Positions 28,301 to 40,445 are shown, numbered from the stretch's first letter. The stretch is 64,000 nt of DNA from Rhodospirillum sp047263945 (GCF_047263945.1 NZ_JBLAVB010000004.1:62001-126000); one strand, 5' to 3'. The notes: generated from the letters alone by a model not told the origin. Numbers and translations are program-made.

Positions 28301-31300
28301 GAAAACCAAGTGACCACATGGCTGCCATCGGCCAGAACTGCGACCCGCGCCCGGTCCTGGTTGTTCTCTTTGGTCGTGTTCACCGAAACCTCGTCGGACG
28401 AGACCAGAGAGGAAGTGAGGGGAAGGGTTTGGGCCGAGCCGGTTGCCCAGTCGCTCCAACTCAGGCCGTCTGTGGCCCGAACACGGAAGCTATCGGCGCC
28501 CAGGTCGGTTCCGCCCACGAAGGTGAGGCGGGAGAGCTCGTCAGCATCCAGGGTGATGACAGTGCCCGCAGCCACTTCCTCGCCATCAAGCAGGAAATGG
28601 CCACTGCCCACACCATCGGTATCGTCGACGAATTCGTACTGGGTGAGCTGTTGCAGACCACCGCGAACGGAGCCGTCGCCTTGGACATGGCTTCCTGTTA
28701 CCAGGTCTTGGGCATCCAGAGGATTGGCCTCTGTGACCACGACATCGTTGGCAATAATGACCGGGGGCTGGATGGAGCCCGAGAACACCTTGGAGACGAC
28801 GGCGGTGCCGCTGCCGTCGATGTTCTCCGATGTCCAGGAGGCGACGAAGCCCCCATCGGGTCGGGCTGCAAGGGTGACGTCGACCTGGTTGCCCAGGGTT
28901 GTGGTGTTGATCTGGAATTCCGCGCCCAGGGGTGTGCCATCGGCGCCGTAGCGGCGGGCATAAATGCCGTAGCCGCTTCCGTCCTGTCCGTTGGATTGCC
29001 ATGCGATGACGTAGCCACCATCAGCGGTGCCGATGACTTCCGGATCGTTCTGATGGGACATGGTGTATTCGTTGACCTGGAATGCGTCGCCCACAGCTTC
29101 GCCGCTGGCGTCATACTGCATGGCTTGGATGCCGTAACCGTTCCCATCTGTGCTCCAGGGCCATGTGACGATAAAGCCGCCGCCGCTCAGGCTGGATACC
29201 GTCGAGGCGATATGTTCCCTGTTGGCTGGAAGCACGATTTCCGGGGTGATGGCATGGCCATCGGCATCATAAAGGCGCATCACCGGACCTTGGGTGTCGT
29301 CATGCCAGAGGGCGACCACGGACCCATCAGCCAAGACCGTGATGTCCGGGTAGGATTGGGCGCCGGACTCGGCGGTGTTGAACTGGAACCGCTCGCCGAC
29401 GGGCCGGTCATTGGCATCGAAGCGCTGCCCGAAGGAACCCGAGTAGCTTGAGTCACCGCCTTGTATGGCGAGGATGTAGCCGCCGTCCTCCAGAGCGGAG
29501 ACCTCGGTGAGGACTCCCTGTGCCAGGGTCATTTCCCCGCTAAGGGGCACGCCTTGGGCATCATAGCGACGGGCATGGGTATAGTTGTCGCCGCTGACCC
29601 AGGTGACCAAGAAACCACCATCGGCCAAGGCCGTGACCGTCCCGTCCCGGCGATTATCCGAGGCTCCGTCGTGGACGCCTCCATCGGTGAAGGGTATTTC
29701 GTTGACCGTGAACTCTTCCCCTATGGGGGTGCTGTCGGCGCCAAACCGCTGTCCGTAGACCATGGTGCCCGCTGAGCTTGGTGAAAACCAAGTGACCACA
29801 TGGCTGCCGTCGGCCAGAACCGCAACCCGCGCCCGGTCTTGGCTGTTCTCTTTGGTCGTGTTCACCGCAACCTCGTCGGACGAGACCAGGGAGGAAGTGA
29901 GGGGGAGGGTTTGGGCCGAGCCGGTTGCCCAGTCGCTCCAACTCAGGCCGTCTGTGGCCCGAACGCGGAAGCTATCGGCGCCCAGGTCGGTTCCGCCCAC
30001 GAAGGTGAGGCGGGAGAGCTCGTCAGCATCCAGGGTGATGACAGTGCCCGCAGCCACTTCCACGCCATCAAGCAGGAAATGGCCACTGCCCGCCCCTTCG
30101 GTAAGGTCGACGAATTCGTACTGGGTGAGCTGTTGCAGGCCACCGCGAACGGAGCCGTCGCCTTGGACATGGCTTCCTGTTACCAAGTCTTGGGCATCCA
30201 GAGGATTGGCCTCTGTGACCACGACATCGTTGGCAACAATGACCGGGGGCTGGGTGGAGGCCGAGAACACCCTTGAGACGATGCCTGTCCCGTTATCTTC
30301 ACCATCACTGTTTGCTGAAGTCCAGGAGGCGACGAAGCCCCCATCGGGTCGGGCTGCGAGGGTGACGTCGACCTGGTTGCCCAGGGTTGTGGTGTTGATC
30401 TGGAATTCCGCGCCCAGGGGCGTGCCATCGGCGCTGTAGCGGCGGGCGTAGATGCCGTAGCCGTTTCCGTCCTGTCCGTTGGATTGCCATGCGATGACGT
30501 AGCCACCATCTGCGGTGCCGATGACTTCCGGATCGTTCTGATCGGAAATGGTATATTCGTTGACCTGGAATACGTCGCCCACAGCTTCGCCGCTGGCGTC
30601 ATACTGCATGGCTTGGATGCCGTAACTGTTCCCATCTGTGGTCGAGGGCCATGTGACGATAAAGCCGCCGCCGCTCAGGCTGGATACCGTCGAGGCGAAG
30701 TGCTCCTTGTTGGCTGGAAGCACGATTTCCGGGGTAATGGCATGCCCAACGGCATCATAAAGGCGCATCACCGGACCCTGGCGATCGCCGTGCCAGAGGG
30801 CGACCATGGACCCATCAGCCAAAACCGTGATGTCCGGGTAGGACTGGGCACCTTCTTCGGCGATGTTGAATTGGAAGCGTTCGCCGACGGGCCGGTCATT
30901 GGCATCGAAGCGCTGCCCGAAGGAGGCAGAATAGCTTGAGTCACCGCCTTGTATGGCGAGGATGTAGCCGCCGTCCTCCAGAGCGGAGACCTCGGTGAGG
31001 ACTCCCTGTGCCAGGGTCATTTCCCCGCTAAGGGGCACGCCTTGGGCATCATAGCGACGGGCATGGGTATAGTTGTCGCCGCTGACCCAGGTGACCAAGA
31101 AACCACCTTCGGCCAGGGCTGTGACCGTCCCGTCCCGGCGATTATCTGACTTCCCGTCGTGGACGCCTCCATCGGTGAAGGGCATTTCGTTGACCGTGAA
31201 CTCGTCTCCTATGGGGGTGCTGTCGGCACCAAACCGCTGCCCGTAGACCATGGTGCCCGCTTGGCTTGGTGAAAACCAAGTGACCACATAGCTGCCATCG

Positions 31301-34300
31301 GCCAGAACTGCAACCCGCGCCCGGTCCTGGTTGTTCTCTTTGGTCGTGTTCACCGAAACCTCGTCGGACGAGACCAGAGAGGAAGTGAAGGGAAGGGTTT
31401 GGGCCGAGCCGGTTGCCCAGTCGCTCCAACTCAGGCCGTCTGTGGCCCGAACACGGAAGCTATCGGCGCCCAGGTCGGTTCCGCCCACGAAGGTGAGGCG
31501 GGAGAGCTCGTTGGCATCCAGGGTGATGATAGTGCCCGCAGCCACTTCCTCGCCATCAAGCAGGAAATGGCCACTGCCCGCACCGTCGGTATCGTCGACG
31601 AATTCGTACTGGGTGAGATGTTGCAGGCCACCGCGAACGGAGCCGTCGCCTTGGACATGGCTTCCTGTCACCAGGGCTTGGGCATCCAGAGGATTGGCCT
31701 CTGTGACCACGACATCGTTGGCAATAATGACCGGGGGCTGGATGGAGCCCGAGAACACCTTGGAGACGACGGCGGTGCCGCTGCCGTCGATGTTCTCCGA
31801 TGTCCAGGAGGCGACGAAGCCTCCATCGGGTCGGGCTGCAAGGGTGACGTCGACCTGGTTGCCCAGGGTTGTGGTGTTGATCTGGAATTCCGCGCCCAGG
31901 GGCGTGCCATCGGCCCCGTAGCGGCGGGCATAAATGCCGTAGCCGCTTCCGTCCTGGGCATCGGACTGCCATGCGATGACGTAGCCACCATCAGCGGTGC
32001 CGATGACTTCCGGATCGTTCTGATTGGAATAGGTGTATTCGTTGACCTGGAATGCGGCGCCCACGGCTTCGCCGCTGGCGTCATACTGCATGGCTTGGAT
32101 GCCGTAACTGCTCCCATCTGTGGTCGAGGGCCATGTGACGATAAAGCCGCCGCCGCTCAGGCTCGATATCGTCGAGGCGAAGTGTCCGTTGTTGGTCGTG
32201 ACCAAAATTTCGTCGGTTAGGGCATGGCCATCGGCATCATAAAGGCGCATCACCGGACCCTGGCCATCGCCGTGCCAGAGGGCGACCATGGACCCATCGG
32301 CCAAAACCGTGATGTCCGGGTAGGATTGGGCGCCGGACTCGGCGATGTTGAACTGGAAGCGCTCGCCGACGGGCTGATCATTGGCATCGAAGCGCTGCCC
32401 GAAGGAAGCCGAGTAGCTTGAGTCACCGCCTTGTATAGCGAGGATGTAGCCGCCGTCCTCCAGAGCGGAGACCTCGGTGAGGATTCCCTGTGCCAGGGTC
32501 ATTTCCCCGCTAAGGGGCACGCCTTGGGCATCATAGCGACGGCCACGGGTATAGTTGTCGCCGCTGACCCAGGTGACCAAGAAACCACCACCTGACAGAG
32601 CGGTCACGGTTCCATCCCGGCGATTATCCGAGGCTCCGTCGTGGACGTTTCCATCGGTGAAGGGTATTTCGTTGACCGTGAACTCGTCCCCTATGGGGGT
32701 GCCGTTGACGCCATACCGCTGTCCGTAGACCATGGTGCCCGCTGAGCTTGGTGAAAACCAAGTGACCACATAGCTGCCATCGGCCAGAACCGCAACCCGC
32801 GCCCGGTCTTGGCTGTTCTCTGTGGTCGTGTTCACCGCAACCTCGTCGGACGAGACCAGGGAGGAAGTGAGGGGGAGGGTTTGGGCCGAGCCGGTTGCCC
32901 AGTCGCTCCAACTCAGGCCGTCTGTGGCCCGAACGCGGAAGCTATCGGCGCCCAGGTCGGTTCCGCCCACGAAGGTGAGGCGGGAGAGCTCGTTGGCATC
33001 CAGGGTGATGACATTACCCGCAGCCACTTCCACGCCATCAAGCAGGAAATGGCCACTACCCGCCCCGTGGGTATCGTCGACGAATTCGTACTGGATGAGC
33101 TGTTGCAGGCCACCGCGAACGGAGCCGTCGCCTTGGACATGGCTTCCTGTCACCAGGGCTTGGGCATCCAGAGGATTGGCCTCTGTGACCACGACATCGT
33201 TGGCAATAATGACCGGGGGCTGGGTGGAGGCCGAGAACACCTTGGAGACGATGCCTGTCCCGTTACCTTCACCGTCACTGTTTGCTGAAGTCCAGGAGGC
33301 GACGAAGCCTCCATCGGGTCGGGCTGCGAGGGTGACGTCGACCTGGTTGCCCAGGGTTGTGGTGTTGATCTGGAATTCCGCGCCCAGGGGCGTGCCATCG
33401 GCGCCGTAGCGGCGGGCATAAATGCCGTAGCCGCTTCCGTCCTGTCCGTTGGATTGCCATGCGATGACGAACCCACCATCTACGGTGCCGATGACTTCCG
33501 GATCGTTCTGATGGGACATGGTGTATTCGTTGACCTGGAATGCGTCGCCCACAGCTTCGCCGCTGGCGTCATACTGTATGGCTTGGATGCCGTAACCGTT
33601 CCCATCTGTGGTCGAGGGCCATGTGACGATAAAGCCGCCGCCGCTCAGGCTGGATACCGTCGAGGCCAGGTGTCCGTTGTTGGTCGTGACCAAAATTTCG
33701 TCGGTTAGGGCTTGGCCATCGGCATTAAAAAGGCGCATCACCGGACCCTGGCCATCGCCGTGCCAGAGGGCCACCACGGACCCATCGGCCAAAACCGTGA
33801 TGTCCGGGTAGGATTGGGCGCCGGACTCGGCGACGTTGAACTGGAAGCGCCCGCCGACGGGTTGGTCATTCGCATCGAAGCGCTGCCCGAAAGAGGCCGA
33901 GTAGCTTGAGTCACCACCTTGTATGGCGAGGATGTAGCCACCGTCCTCCAGAGCGGAGACCTCGGGGAGGATTCCCTGTGCCAGGGTCATTTCCCCGTTA
34001 AGGGGTATGCCTTGGGCATCATAGCGACGGGCATGGATGTAGTTGTTGCCGTTGACCCAGGTGACCAAGAAACCACCATCGGCCAAGGCCGTAACCGTCC
34101 CGTCCCGGCGATTATCCGAGGCTCCGTCGTGGACGTTTCCATCGGAGAAGGGTATTTCGTTGACCGTGAACTCGTCCCCTATGGGGGTGCCGTTGACGCC
34201 ATACCGCTGTCCGTAGACCATGGTGCCCGCTGAGCTTGGTGAAAACCAAGTGACCACATAGCTGCCATCGGCCAGAACCGCAACCCGCGCCCGGTCCTGG

Positions 34301-37300
34301 TTATTCTCCTTGGTCGTGTTCACCGAAACCTCGTCGGACGAGACCAGGGATGTGCTCCCCTTGGGGGGGATCGACACGGTCACCACGCCGGTGGTCACCC
34401 CACCCTGCCCGTCGCTGACGGTATACTCGAAAGACCCGAGACCAACGAACGCCTCGTTTGGCGTGAAGGTGATGGTTCCCTCTTCGTCCAGGGTGACCGT
34501 GCCACCCTGGGCATTGCCGACACCGTCGAAGGTCAGGGGATCGCCCTCAGGGTCGCTGTCGTTGGCCAGAAGGTCATCAATCGTGGTCGTGACAGGCGTA
34601 TCCAGGGTGGTCAGCAAAGTGTCCCGACCGATGATGGGTGCGTCGTTCACCGGCGCCACTGTTACGGTGATCTCCTGGCTGACAACGCCGCCATGGCCGT
34701 CGGAAACCTCCACCGTGAAGCTGTCGGTTCCTCCAAAGTTTTCGTCCGGTGTGTAGGCGTAGGTGCCGTCGTCGGCGAAGACCACCGTGCCATGGGCCGG
34801 TTTGTGGGCCTCGGGAACGGTATAGGTCAGATCGTCCCCGTCCACATCCGTGGCCACCACGGTACCCGTGATCACCGTGTCTTCGTCGCCGGTGCCCCCT
34901 TCGATGCTTTCGATCACCGGGTCGTCGTTGACCGGGGTCACCCGCACGGTCACCGTGGCGCTGTCATAGCCACCGTTGCCGTCGGTAATCGTATAGGTGA
35001 AGGTCGTGACGCCGTTGAAATCCTGGGCACCCAGGAAGGTGATGTCGCCGTTTTCGTCCAGCGTTACCGTTGAATCCGGGCCGTTGCCAACCGAGACGAT
35101 CGTGAGGGTATCGCCATCGGGATCACTATCGTTGGCGAGCAGCAGTTCCTTGGGAATGGTCGCGGGGATGTCTTCCCAGATCACGAAGGCGGTGGGACGC
35201 CCATCGGGACCCAGCTCCACGGTCATGTCCGGGAATTCAATCACCTCCACATCCGTGACCGTGGTGGTGGACCCGTCCGGCCCCGTGATGGTCCAGCCCC
35301 CGTCTTCGTCGTCATAGGTGTAGTCGTAGTCGGAGGCTGGCGTATCGCCGTCGTTGAAGACAATGGTGTCGGTTCCATCGCCACCGCTGACGGTCGTGTC
35401 GCCGCCCCCACCAACAATAATGGTGTCGTCGCCGCCACCACCCTCGACCGTGGTGGGATCAGTTTGGGTGGAGGTGTCGACGGTGTCGTCGCCGCCACCG
35501 CCGATGACCACTTCGACGTTGGTGTCGCCCATATCAATGGTGACGGGGTCGTCACCGGTCACGATCACCGTATCGGTCCCCTCGCCGCCGTCGATGGTAT
35601 CGCTATTGTCGCCACCTCCCGTGAAGATGGTGTCGTCACCACCGCCGCCATTGATGGTGTCATGGCCGCTGCCGCCGATGAGGGTGTCGTCGCCATCTCC
35701 GCCGTTGAGGGTGTCATCCCCACCTGTGCCAAAGAGGTAATCGTCGACGGCGATGGGATCGCTATTGCTGTCCACGTCCACGACTTCAACGGAGACGAGG
35801 GCTGTTCCCGTGCCGCCATGTCCGTCAGAGACCGTATAGGTGAAGGTCGCCGTGCCGGAAAAGCCCGTGTCTGGAACAAACAGCACATTGCCCGCGCCAT
35901 CCAGGGTGACCGTGCCACCCGAGACGGAAGTGACCGAGGCGATGGTCAGGGTGTCACCGTCGATGTCGCTGTCATTGGCCAGCAGATCCTCGGCGAGGAT
36001 GGTTCGGCTGGTATTCTTGACCGCGACCTGCGCGTCGTCGACGACGATCGGAGCGTCGTTGGCCCCGACAATGGTCAGGGTGACGGTCCCTTGGCTGGTC
36101 TGGCCATGGTCGTCGGTGACTTCATAGGTGAAGGACCGGCTGACCGTTTCTCCCACCGCCAGAGTCTCGAACGCGCCGTCGGGATTGTAGGAGAAGGTGC
36201 CGTCGCCATTGTTGACCAGGGTGCCGTCCACAGGCTGGGTGAGGATTTCGTAGGTCAGAACCGCGCCATTGTCCACGTCCGTGGCCGGGAAGGCGAAGCT
36301 TTGGGCCGGACCGTCCTCGGACACATCATGGGTAACGTTGGTCGCGACCGGACCATCATTGGCGCCGACGACGGTGATCGTCGCGGTGGCTTGGCTCGAG
36401 GCACCCTGTTCGTCGGTTACGGAATAGGTGAAGGAAACGACGCGCGTTTCTCCTTCGGCCAGGTCCTCGAAGTCTCCTGCGGGGGCGAAGGCGAAGGTGC
36501 CATCCCCATTGTTGACCAGAGTGCCTTCGGAGGGGGGGGTGACGACAGCGAAGGTCAGAACTGTGCCTGCGTCCTGGTCATATCCATCGAAGGCAAAGGT
36601 CTGGGCGGGCGCATCTTCTCCGATGGAATAGGATACGTCCGTTGCGACGGGGGCGTGATTGGTGCCAACGATGGTAATGGTTGCCGTGGCTTGGCTGATA
36701 GCATTGTGTTCGTCGAGGACGTAATAGGAGAAGGAAACCGTACTGGTCTCTCCTTCGGCGAGGCTGTCGAAGGCGCCTGCAGGATCGAAGGAGAAGGTGC
36801 CATCGCCGTTATTGATGACCGTTCCCTCGGCCGGTTGGGTCATGATGCCGTAGGTCAGAACGGCGCCGGAATCGACGTCCGTGCCGTTGAAGGCGAAGAC
36901 CTGGGCGGCGCTGTCTTCATCGATGGAATAGGTGACGTCGGATGCAACGGGGGCATCATTTTCGCCTAGGACGGTAATGGTGGCGGTGGCTTCGCTCGAG
37001 TCCCCATTTTCGTCGGTGACGGAATAGGTGAAGGAGACGCTTCGGGTATCCCCTTCGGCCAGATCCTCGAAATCCCCGCTGGGGCTGAAGGCGAACAGAC
37101 CCGTGTTTGTATTCCAGACGGTGCCTTCCGCAGGCTGTGTCAGGATGGCATAGGTCAAGGCGCCGGTTCCTGCGGATGCCTGGAAGGCGAAGGCCTGGAC
37201 GGAATCGTCCTCTTGGATGTCGTAGGTGACGTCTTGGGCAACGGGCCCTTCATCGGCACCAATGACGGTGATGGTCGCCGTGGCTTGGCTGATGGCGTTG

Positions 37301-38445
37301 TGTTCGTCTAGGACGTAATAGGAAAAGGAGACCGTCTGGGTTTCGCCCTCGGCGAGGCTTTCGAAAGCGCCTGCCGGATCGAAAGCAAAGGTGCCGTCGC
37401 CGTTATTGACCACCGTTCCCGCAGCGGGCTGGGTCATGATGCCATAGGTCAGAACCGCGCCGTTATCGATGTCCGTGCCGTCGAAGGCGAAAACCTGGGC
37501 AGCGCTGTCTTCGTCGATGGAATAGGCAACGTCGGATGCAACGGGGCCATCATTTTCACCGACAATGGTGAGGGTGGCCGTGGCTTCGCTTGAGTCCCCA
37601 TTTTCGTCGGTGACGGAATAGGTGAAGGAGACCGAGCGTGTTTCCCCCTCGGCCAGATCTTCGAAATCGCCGCTGGGGCTGAAGGCGAACAGACCCGTGT
37701 TCGTATTCCAGACGGCGCCTTCTGCGGGCTGCGTCAGGATGGTATAGGTCAAGGCGCCGGTGCCTGCGGACGCCTGGAAGGCGAAGGCCTGGACGGGATC
37801 GTCCTCGTTGATGTCGTAGGCGACATCCTGGGCGACAAGCCCCTCATCAGCGCCAAGGATGGTCATGGTCGCCGTGGCCATATTGATGGCGCCATGCTCG
37901 TCAAGGACATAATAGCTGAAGGAGACGGTTTGGCTTTCCCCTTCGGCCAAGTCCTCGAAGTCCCCGTTGGGGTCGAAGGAAAAAGTCCCATTGCCATTGT
38001 TCACAACCACGCCTGCATTGGGCTGGGAGATGATGCCAAAGGTCAGCGTCGCGCCGTTATCGATATCCGTGCCATTGAACGCGAAGACCTGAGCCGGATC
38101 GTCCTCACCGATGTCATAGGCGACGTTTGCCGCGACGGGTCCATCATTGGCACCGACAATGGTGATGGTCGCAGTCGCTTGGCTGGAGGCGCCGTTCTCG
38201 TCCGTTACCTGGTAGGTGAAGGTGACATTGCGTGTTTCCCCCTCTGCCAGATCCTCGAAGTCCCCATTCGGGTCAAAAGCGAAGGTTCCGTCGCCTGTGT
38301 TCCAGACCTGACCCTCGGAGGGAAGGCTCAGGATGGAATAGGTCAAGGTGCTGTCCCCGCTCGCTTCGCCAAACGCGAAAATATGAGCGGGGCTGTCTTC
38401 GCCCGTGGAATGGGAGCTGTCGGAGGTCGTGGGAGCAGGGCACAT
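25333..38445 (-). CDS. Giant type I-secreted repeat protein (VCBS/cadherin-like, RTX, propeller-like repeats)
   Basis: 4370 residues. Residues ~15-800 are eight ~100-residue VCBS-like repeats (motif FEDLAEGE, then SFTYSVTDENG). A cadherin-like domain leads into an RTX-like glycine/aspartate block at ~900-960 (GGDGDDTLIGG type). Three more cadherin-like domains reach ~1368. Residues ~1369-4215 hold six units of 496/494 residues. Each unit has seven blade-like motifs (LADGGFxVTWxS...GxYxxRYxADGTPLGxEFQVN) plus a ~115-residue linker domain (sixth unit truncated). The C-terminus has a second RTX pair (~4220-4260) and a hydrophobic, charge-poor tail fitting a type I secretion signal. There is no N-terminal signal peptide. 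The start is supported by AGAAGGAA. It is probably a calcium-stabilised surface adhesin or matrix protein; that function is inferred. Confidence 0.9.
25795..34345 (-). repeat. Six tandem ~1.48-kb coding repeats in alternating two-unit order
   Basis: Corresponding points of successive units fall at 34340, 32852, 31370, 29882, 28400 and 26912, giving spacings of 1488, 1482, 1488, 1482 and 1488 bp. Odd units encode VSVNTTKENN and a longer DGExNGTGIV loop. Even units encode VAVNTTxENS and the shorter NIDGSGTAVV. The unit pair therefore repeats every 2970 bp without a net insertion or deletion. The sixth unit ends before the linker domain. Confidence 0.9.
36040..38410 (-). repeat. Tandem VCBS-like coding repeats with a 594-bp two-unit period
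   Basis: Eight ~297-bp repeats. Repeats 2, 4 and 6 share YYVLDEHxAI, and repeats 3 and 5 share NTNTGLFAFSPSGDF. Matching sites lie 594 bp apart (37431 and 36837; 37590 and 36996), showing duplication of a pair rather than of a single repeat. Confidence 0.8.
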
Positions 38446-39110
38446 GAGGGCATTCCTTCTGAACGTTTCTCGTATTGGTAGTTTCTATTTCGTAGACTAC
38501 CGATGGGGGCGCTCTGTGAGTTCTAGGTGTGCTTTCGTGATTTATCCACAAAAAAAACCTTCCGATGGCTGGTCTTTATTTTCGAGCAATGTCACGTCCG
38601 GATCGGACAAGGCGCCGTTGGCCAATTTGGAGAATATTTTTTTATAACAGTGCGTTATGGTGAAATGGGAGTGAGCGAAAAAGGACAGGGTGTTTTTGCG
38701 GGATGCGCACGAAACACAAGCAGCCCTTGTGAGGACGGCTTCGATCTCGATGGAGGGGGCGCAGGTCTTGTAATGGCAGGCGGAGAAGCTCAGGCACAGA
38801 TCGCCGCGCGACTATGGCTCTGTTTTTGTTATAGACACCGGCCACTCGGGCTTTGGCTCTTCCGGACATCGGCTATCCCGATCCATGATACTGCCCAGTC
38901 TTTCTCATTTACCGCGCGGATAATGTGAGATGCGAGGCGGTCATACCATGGCGTATTTCCACAATTGACTCATGGAATGGTCCGCCGGAGTGAAACGGGG
39001 GCGGGGGGGAATCATGACCAACGGGGGGGGCGCCCTTCCAGATCGGCTGAGGGATCAGCATCGGCACCAATAGACCGGGACGCCCCGCCAAATGTCGGTG
39101 CCGCCGGCTC
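38446..39110. other. Intergenic region upstream of the giant-protein operon
   Basis: About 660 bp, less GC-rich than its surroundings, and expected to hold the promoter of the secretion operon (minus strand). Visible elements are the dyad at 38477-38501 and a small palindrome ATAAC-N5-GTTAT at 38644-38658 next to a run of T. No convincing gene is seen on either strand. Confidence 0.5.
38477..38501. promoter_or_regulatory. Inverted repeat in the leader of the giant-protein gene
   Basis: GGTAGT-N13-ACTACC ends 32 bp upstream of the giant gene's ATG. It could be an operator or an mRNA hairpin near the ribosome-binding site. Confidence 0.25.
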
Positions 39111-39248
39111 ATACCAAGGTGCGGTGAGTTTGCCTCACCGCACCTTGGAAGCGGCCAAGTGGCCGCCGCGCCTTATGGCGCGTAAAAGCCCGCCTGGCGT
39201 TTGAACGCAAGAAAAGCGGCGTGGGTTTAAACCCGCGCCGCTTGGTAT
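39111..39248 (+). repeat. 138-bp palindromic repeat, family A, copy 2
   Basis: Same length and hairpin order as 20879-21016 with a handful of base changes, bounded by ATACCAAG and CTTGGTAT. Reverse-frame translation gives an arginine-rich spurious peptide seen in both copies. It is immediately followed by a family B element, as copy 1 is after ~100 bp. Confidence 0.85.
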
Positions 39249-39250
39249 AA

Positions 39251-39370
39251 AGTGCTCCAAGATCAAATTGGGCCACTTCTTGGCTCCATTTGGCCAAGAC
39301 AGCACTCTAAAATCGATACAAATAGAGGGAAAGGGGATCAGCTTGACTGAAGCTGATCCCCTTTCCCTCT
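39251..39370 (+). repeat. Double-palindrome element, family B, copy 2
   Basis: First palindrome 39251-39308 (AGTGCTCCAAGATCAA...AGCACTCT), spacer AAAATCGATACAAAT, then a perfect 21-bp inverted repeat 39324-39344 / 39350-39370 with a 5-base loop. The second could form a very stable RNA hairpin but has no U tract. Confidence 0.75.
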
Positions 39371-39383
39371 AGGTACGGAAGAT

Positions 39384-39578
39384 ATGAACGCCGTCGAGAT
39401 TGAAGAGGCCATACCCAAATGCGCCGAACAGCCGTTCGATATCGATGACTTGATCTCAAACGAGACGTTGGTCTGCGACCACACCGATTTCCCGAATCAT
39501 TGCGACGTCTTCCTGCTCCTGGCGGGCATCGCCACGATCAAGCAGAACAGGGTCCCCCGAAGTCTTCGCGATGCCCCC
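39384..39578 (+). pseudogene. Fragment resembling the N-terminus of an MmeI-like DNA methyltransferase/restriction enzyme
   Basis: The frame opens MNAVEIEEAI..CAEQPFD, which recalls the N-terminus of MmeI-like (type IIL) class I DNA methyltransferases. About 30 residues later ATIKQNR recalls the family's TTIKRLR. The intervening text is degenerate, and after ~39550 the frame runs antisense into the encapsulin gene, so no functional protein is expected. It begins 13 bp after the family B element. The link rests on remembered family sequence and is tentative. Confidence 0.35.
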
Positions 39579-40379
39579 CTACTTCAACGGCACCGCCGCT
39601 TCGGGAGCCAAACAGCGGAAGGTCAGGCTTTCCTGGATGTACAGGGTCACGGTCTTGGCATCGTGGCTGGTATAGCCGATGGAGAAATCCCGGCCCACAG
39701 TCAGCTCGAAGTCGCCGCCGCGGGTGCTCATCAGCATGCCGCCCTCGACACCGGGAGCCCAGACGATAGCGCCATCAACCATGCGCTTGATGTAGGTCAG
39801 CATGGGGTAGCCCTGGGCTGCCGGGGTTTCCATCAGCTCCTGATACAACCCCTTGCTCAACACCAGGGCATAGGGGCCGTCCACCCCCGCCTCGCGCAGG
39901 GTCGAGAGGGCCTTGGCGAGCACGCCCGGGAAGTCCTTCAGGTCCTTGGGTAGCTTCACCGCATGGTCCTTGGCGGCCTCGGCGATGCCTTCGATGCCGC
40001 CCTCGGAGAAACCGTGGAAGACGGCCTTGTCCTCGGCCATGGCGATGGCGCGGGCGGCTTCCATCACCGGCTCCAGATCCGCGTCATCGGCGCCCCGGGC
40101 GATGGCGTCCATCTCGTCGCGCTTCAGGGTGAAGGGAACACACAGTTCGATCAGCGGCTGGACGGTGCGGGTGCTGGCGCTCACGCCCTCGACGGGGCCG
40201 GTCTTCAGGGCCTTGGCCCGGCCCAGGTCCACGGCGGAGGCGCTCCAGCCCAGGGGGCCCTTGAAGTCCGCCACTTTTCGCGCGGCCAGGGTGACGGTCA
40301 GAGCCCGCTTGGCCTCCGCCTCGATTTCGGTCCAGGCATCGGCGCAAAGGGGGGCCAGGTCGCGCATCAGGTCGTTCAT
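39579..40379 (-). CDS. Encapsulin shell protein (family 1)
   Basis: A 266-residue HK97-fold nanocompartment shell protein (linocin M18/encapsulin family). Family features are the N-terminal LMRDLAPLCADAWTEIEAEAKRAL helix, the GPLGWSASAVDLG strand, the E-loop region around LCVPFTLKRDEMDAIARGADDADLEP, and the C-terminal FSIGYTSHDAKTVTLYIQESLTFRC. It assembles in the cytoplasm around ferritin-like cargo. It follows the cargo gene by 66 nt on the same strand, the usual order for EncFtn systems. Length is normal for family 1. Confidence 0.93.
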   Translation of the reverse strand: MNDLMRDLAPLCADAWTEIEAEAKRALTVTLAARKVADFKGPLGWSASAVDLGRAKALKTGPVEGVSASTRTVQPLIELCVPFTLKRDEMDAIARGADDADLEPVMEAARAIAMAEDKAVFHGFSEGGIEGIAEAAKDHAVKLPKDLKDFPGVLAKALSTLREAGVDGPYALVLSKGLYQELMETPAAQGYPMLTYIKRMVDGAIVWAPGVEGGMLMSTRGGDFELTVGRDFSIGYTSHDAKTVTLYIQESLTFRCLAPEAAVPLK

Positions 40380-40445
40380 GGGAGTCCTCGTTTCGTCTTC
40401 TATCGGTTCGGTCTGTTGGATCAGCGGGTCTTCTGGAAGGCTCGC

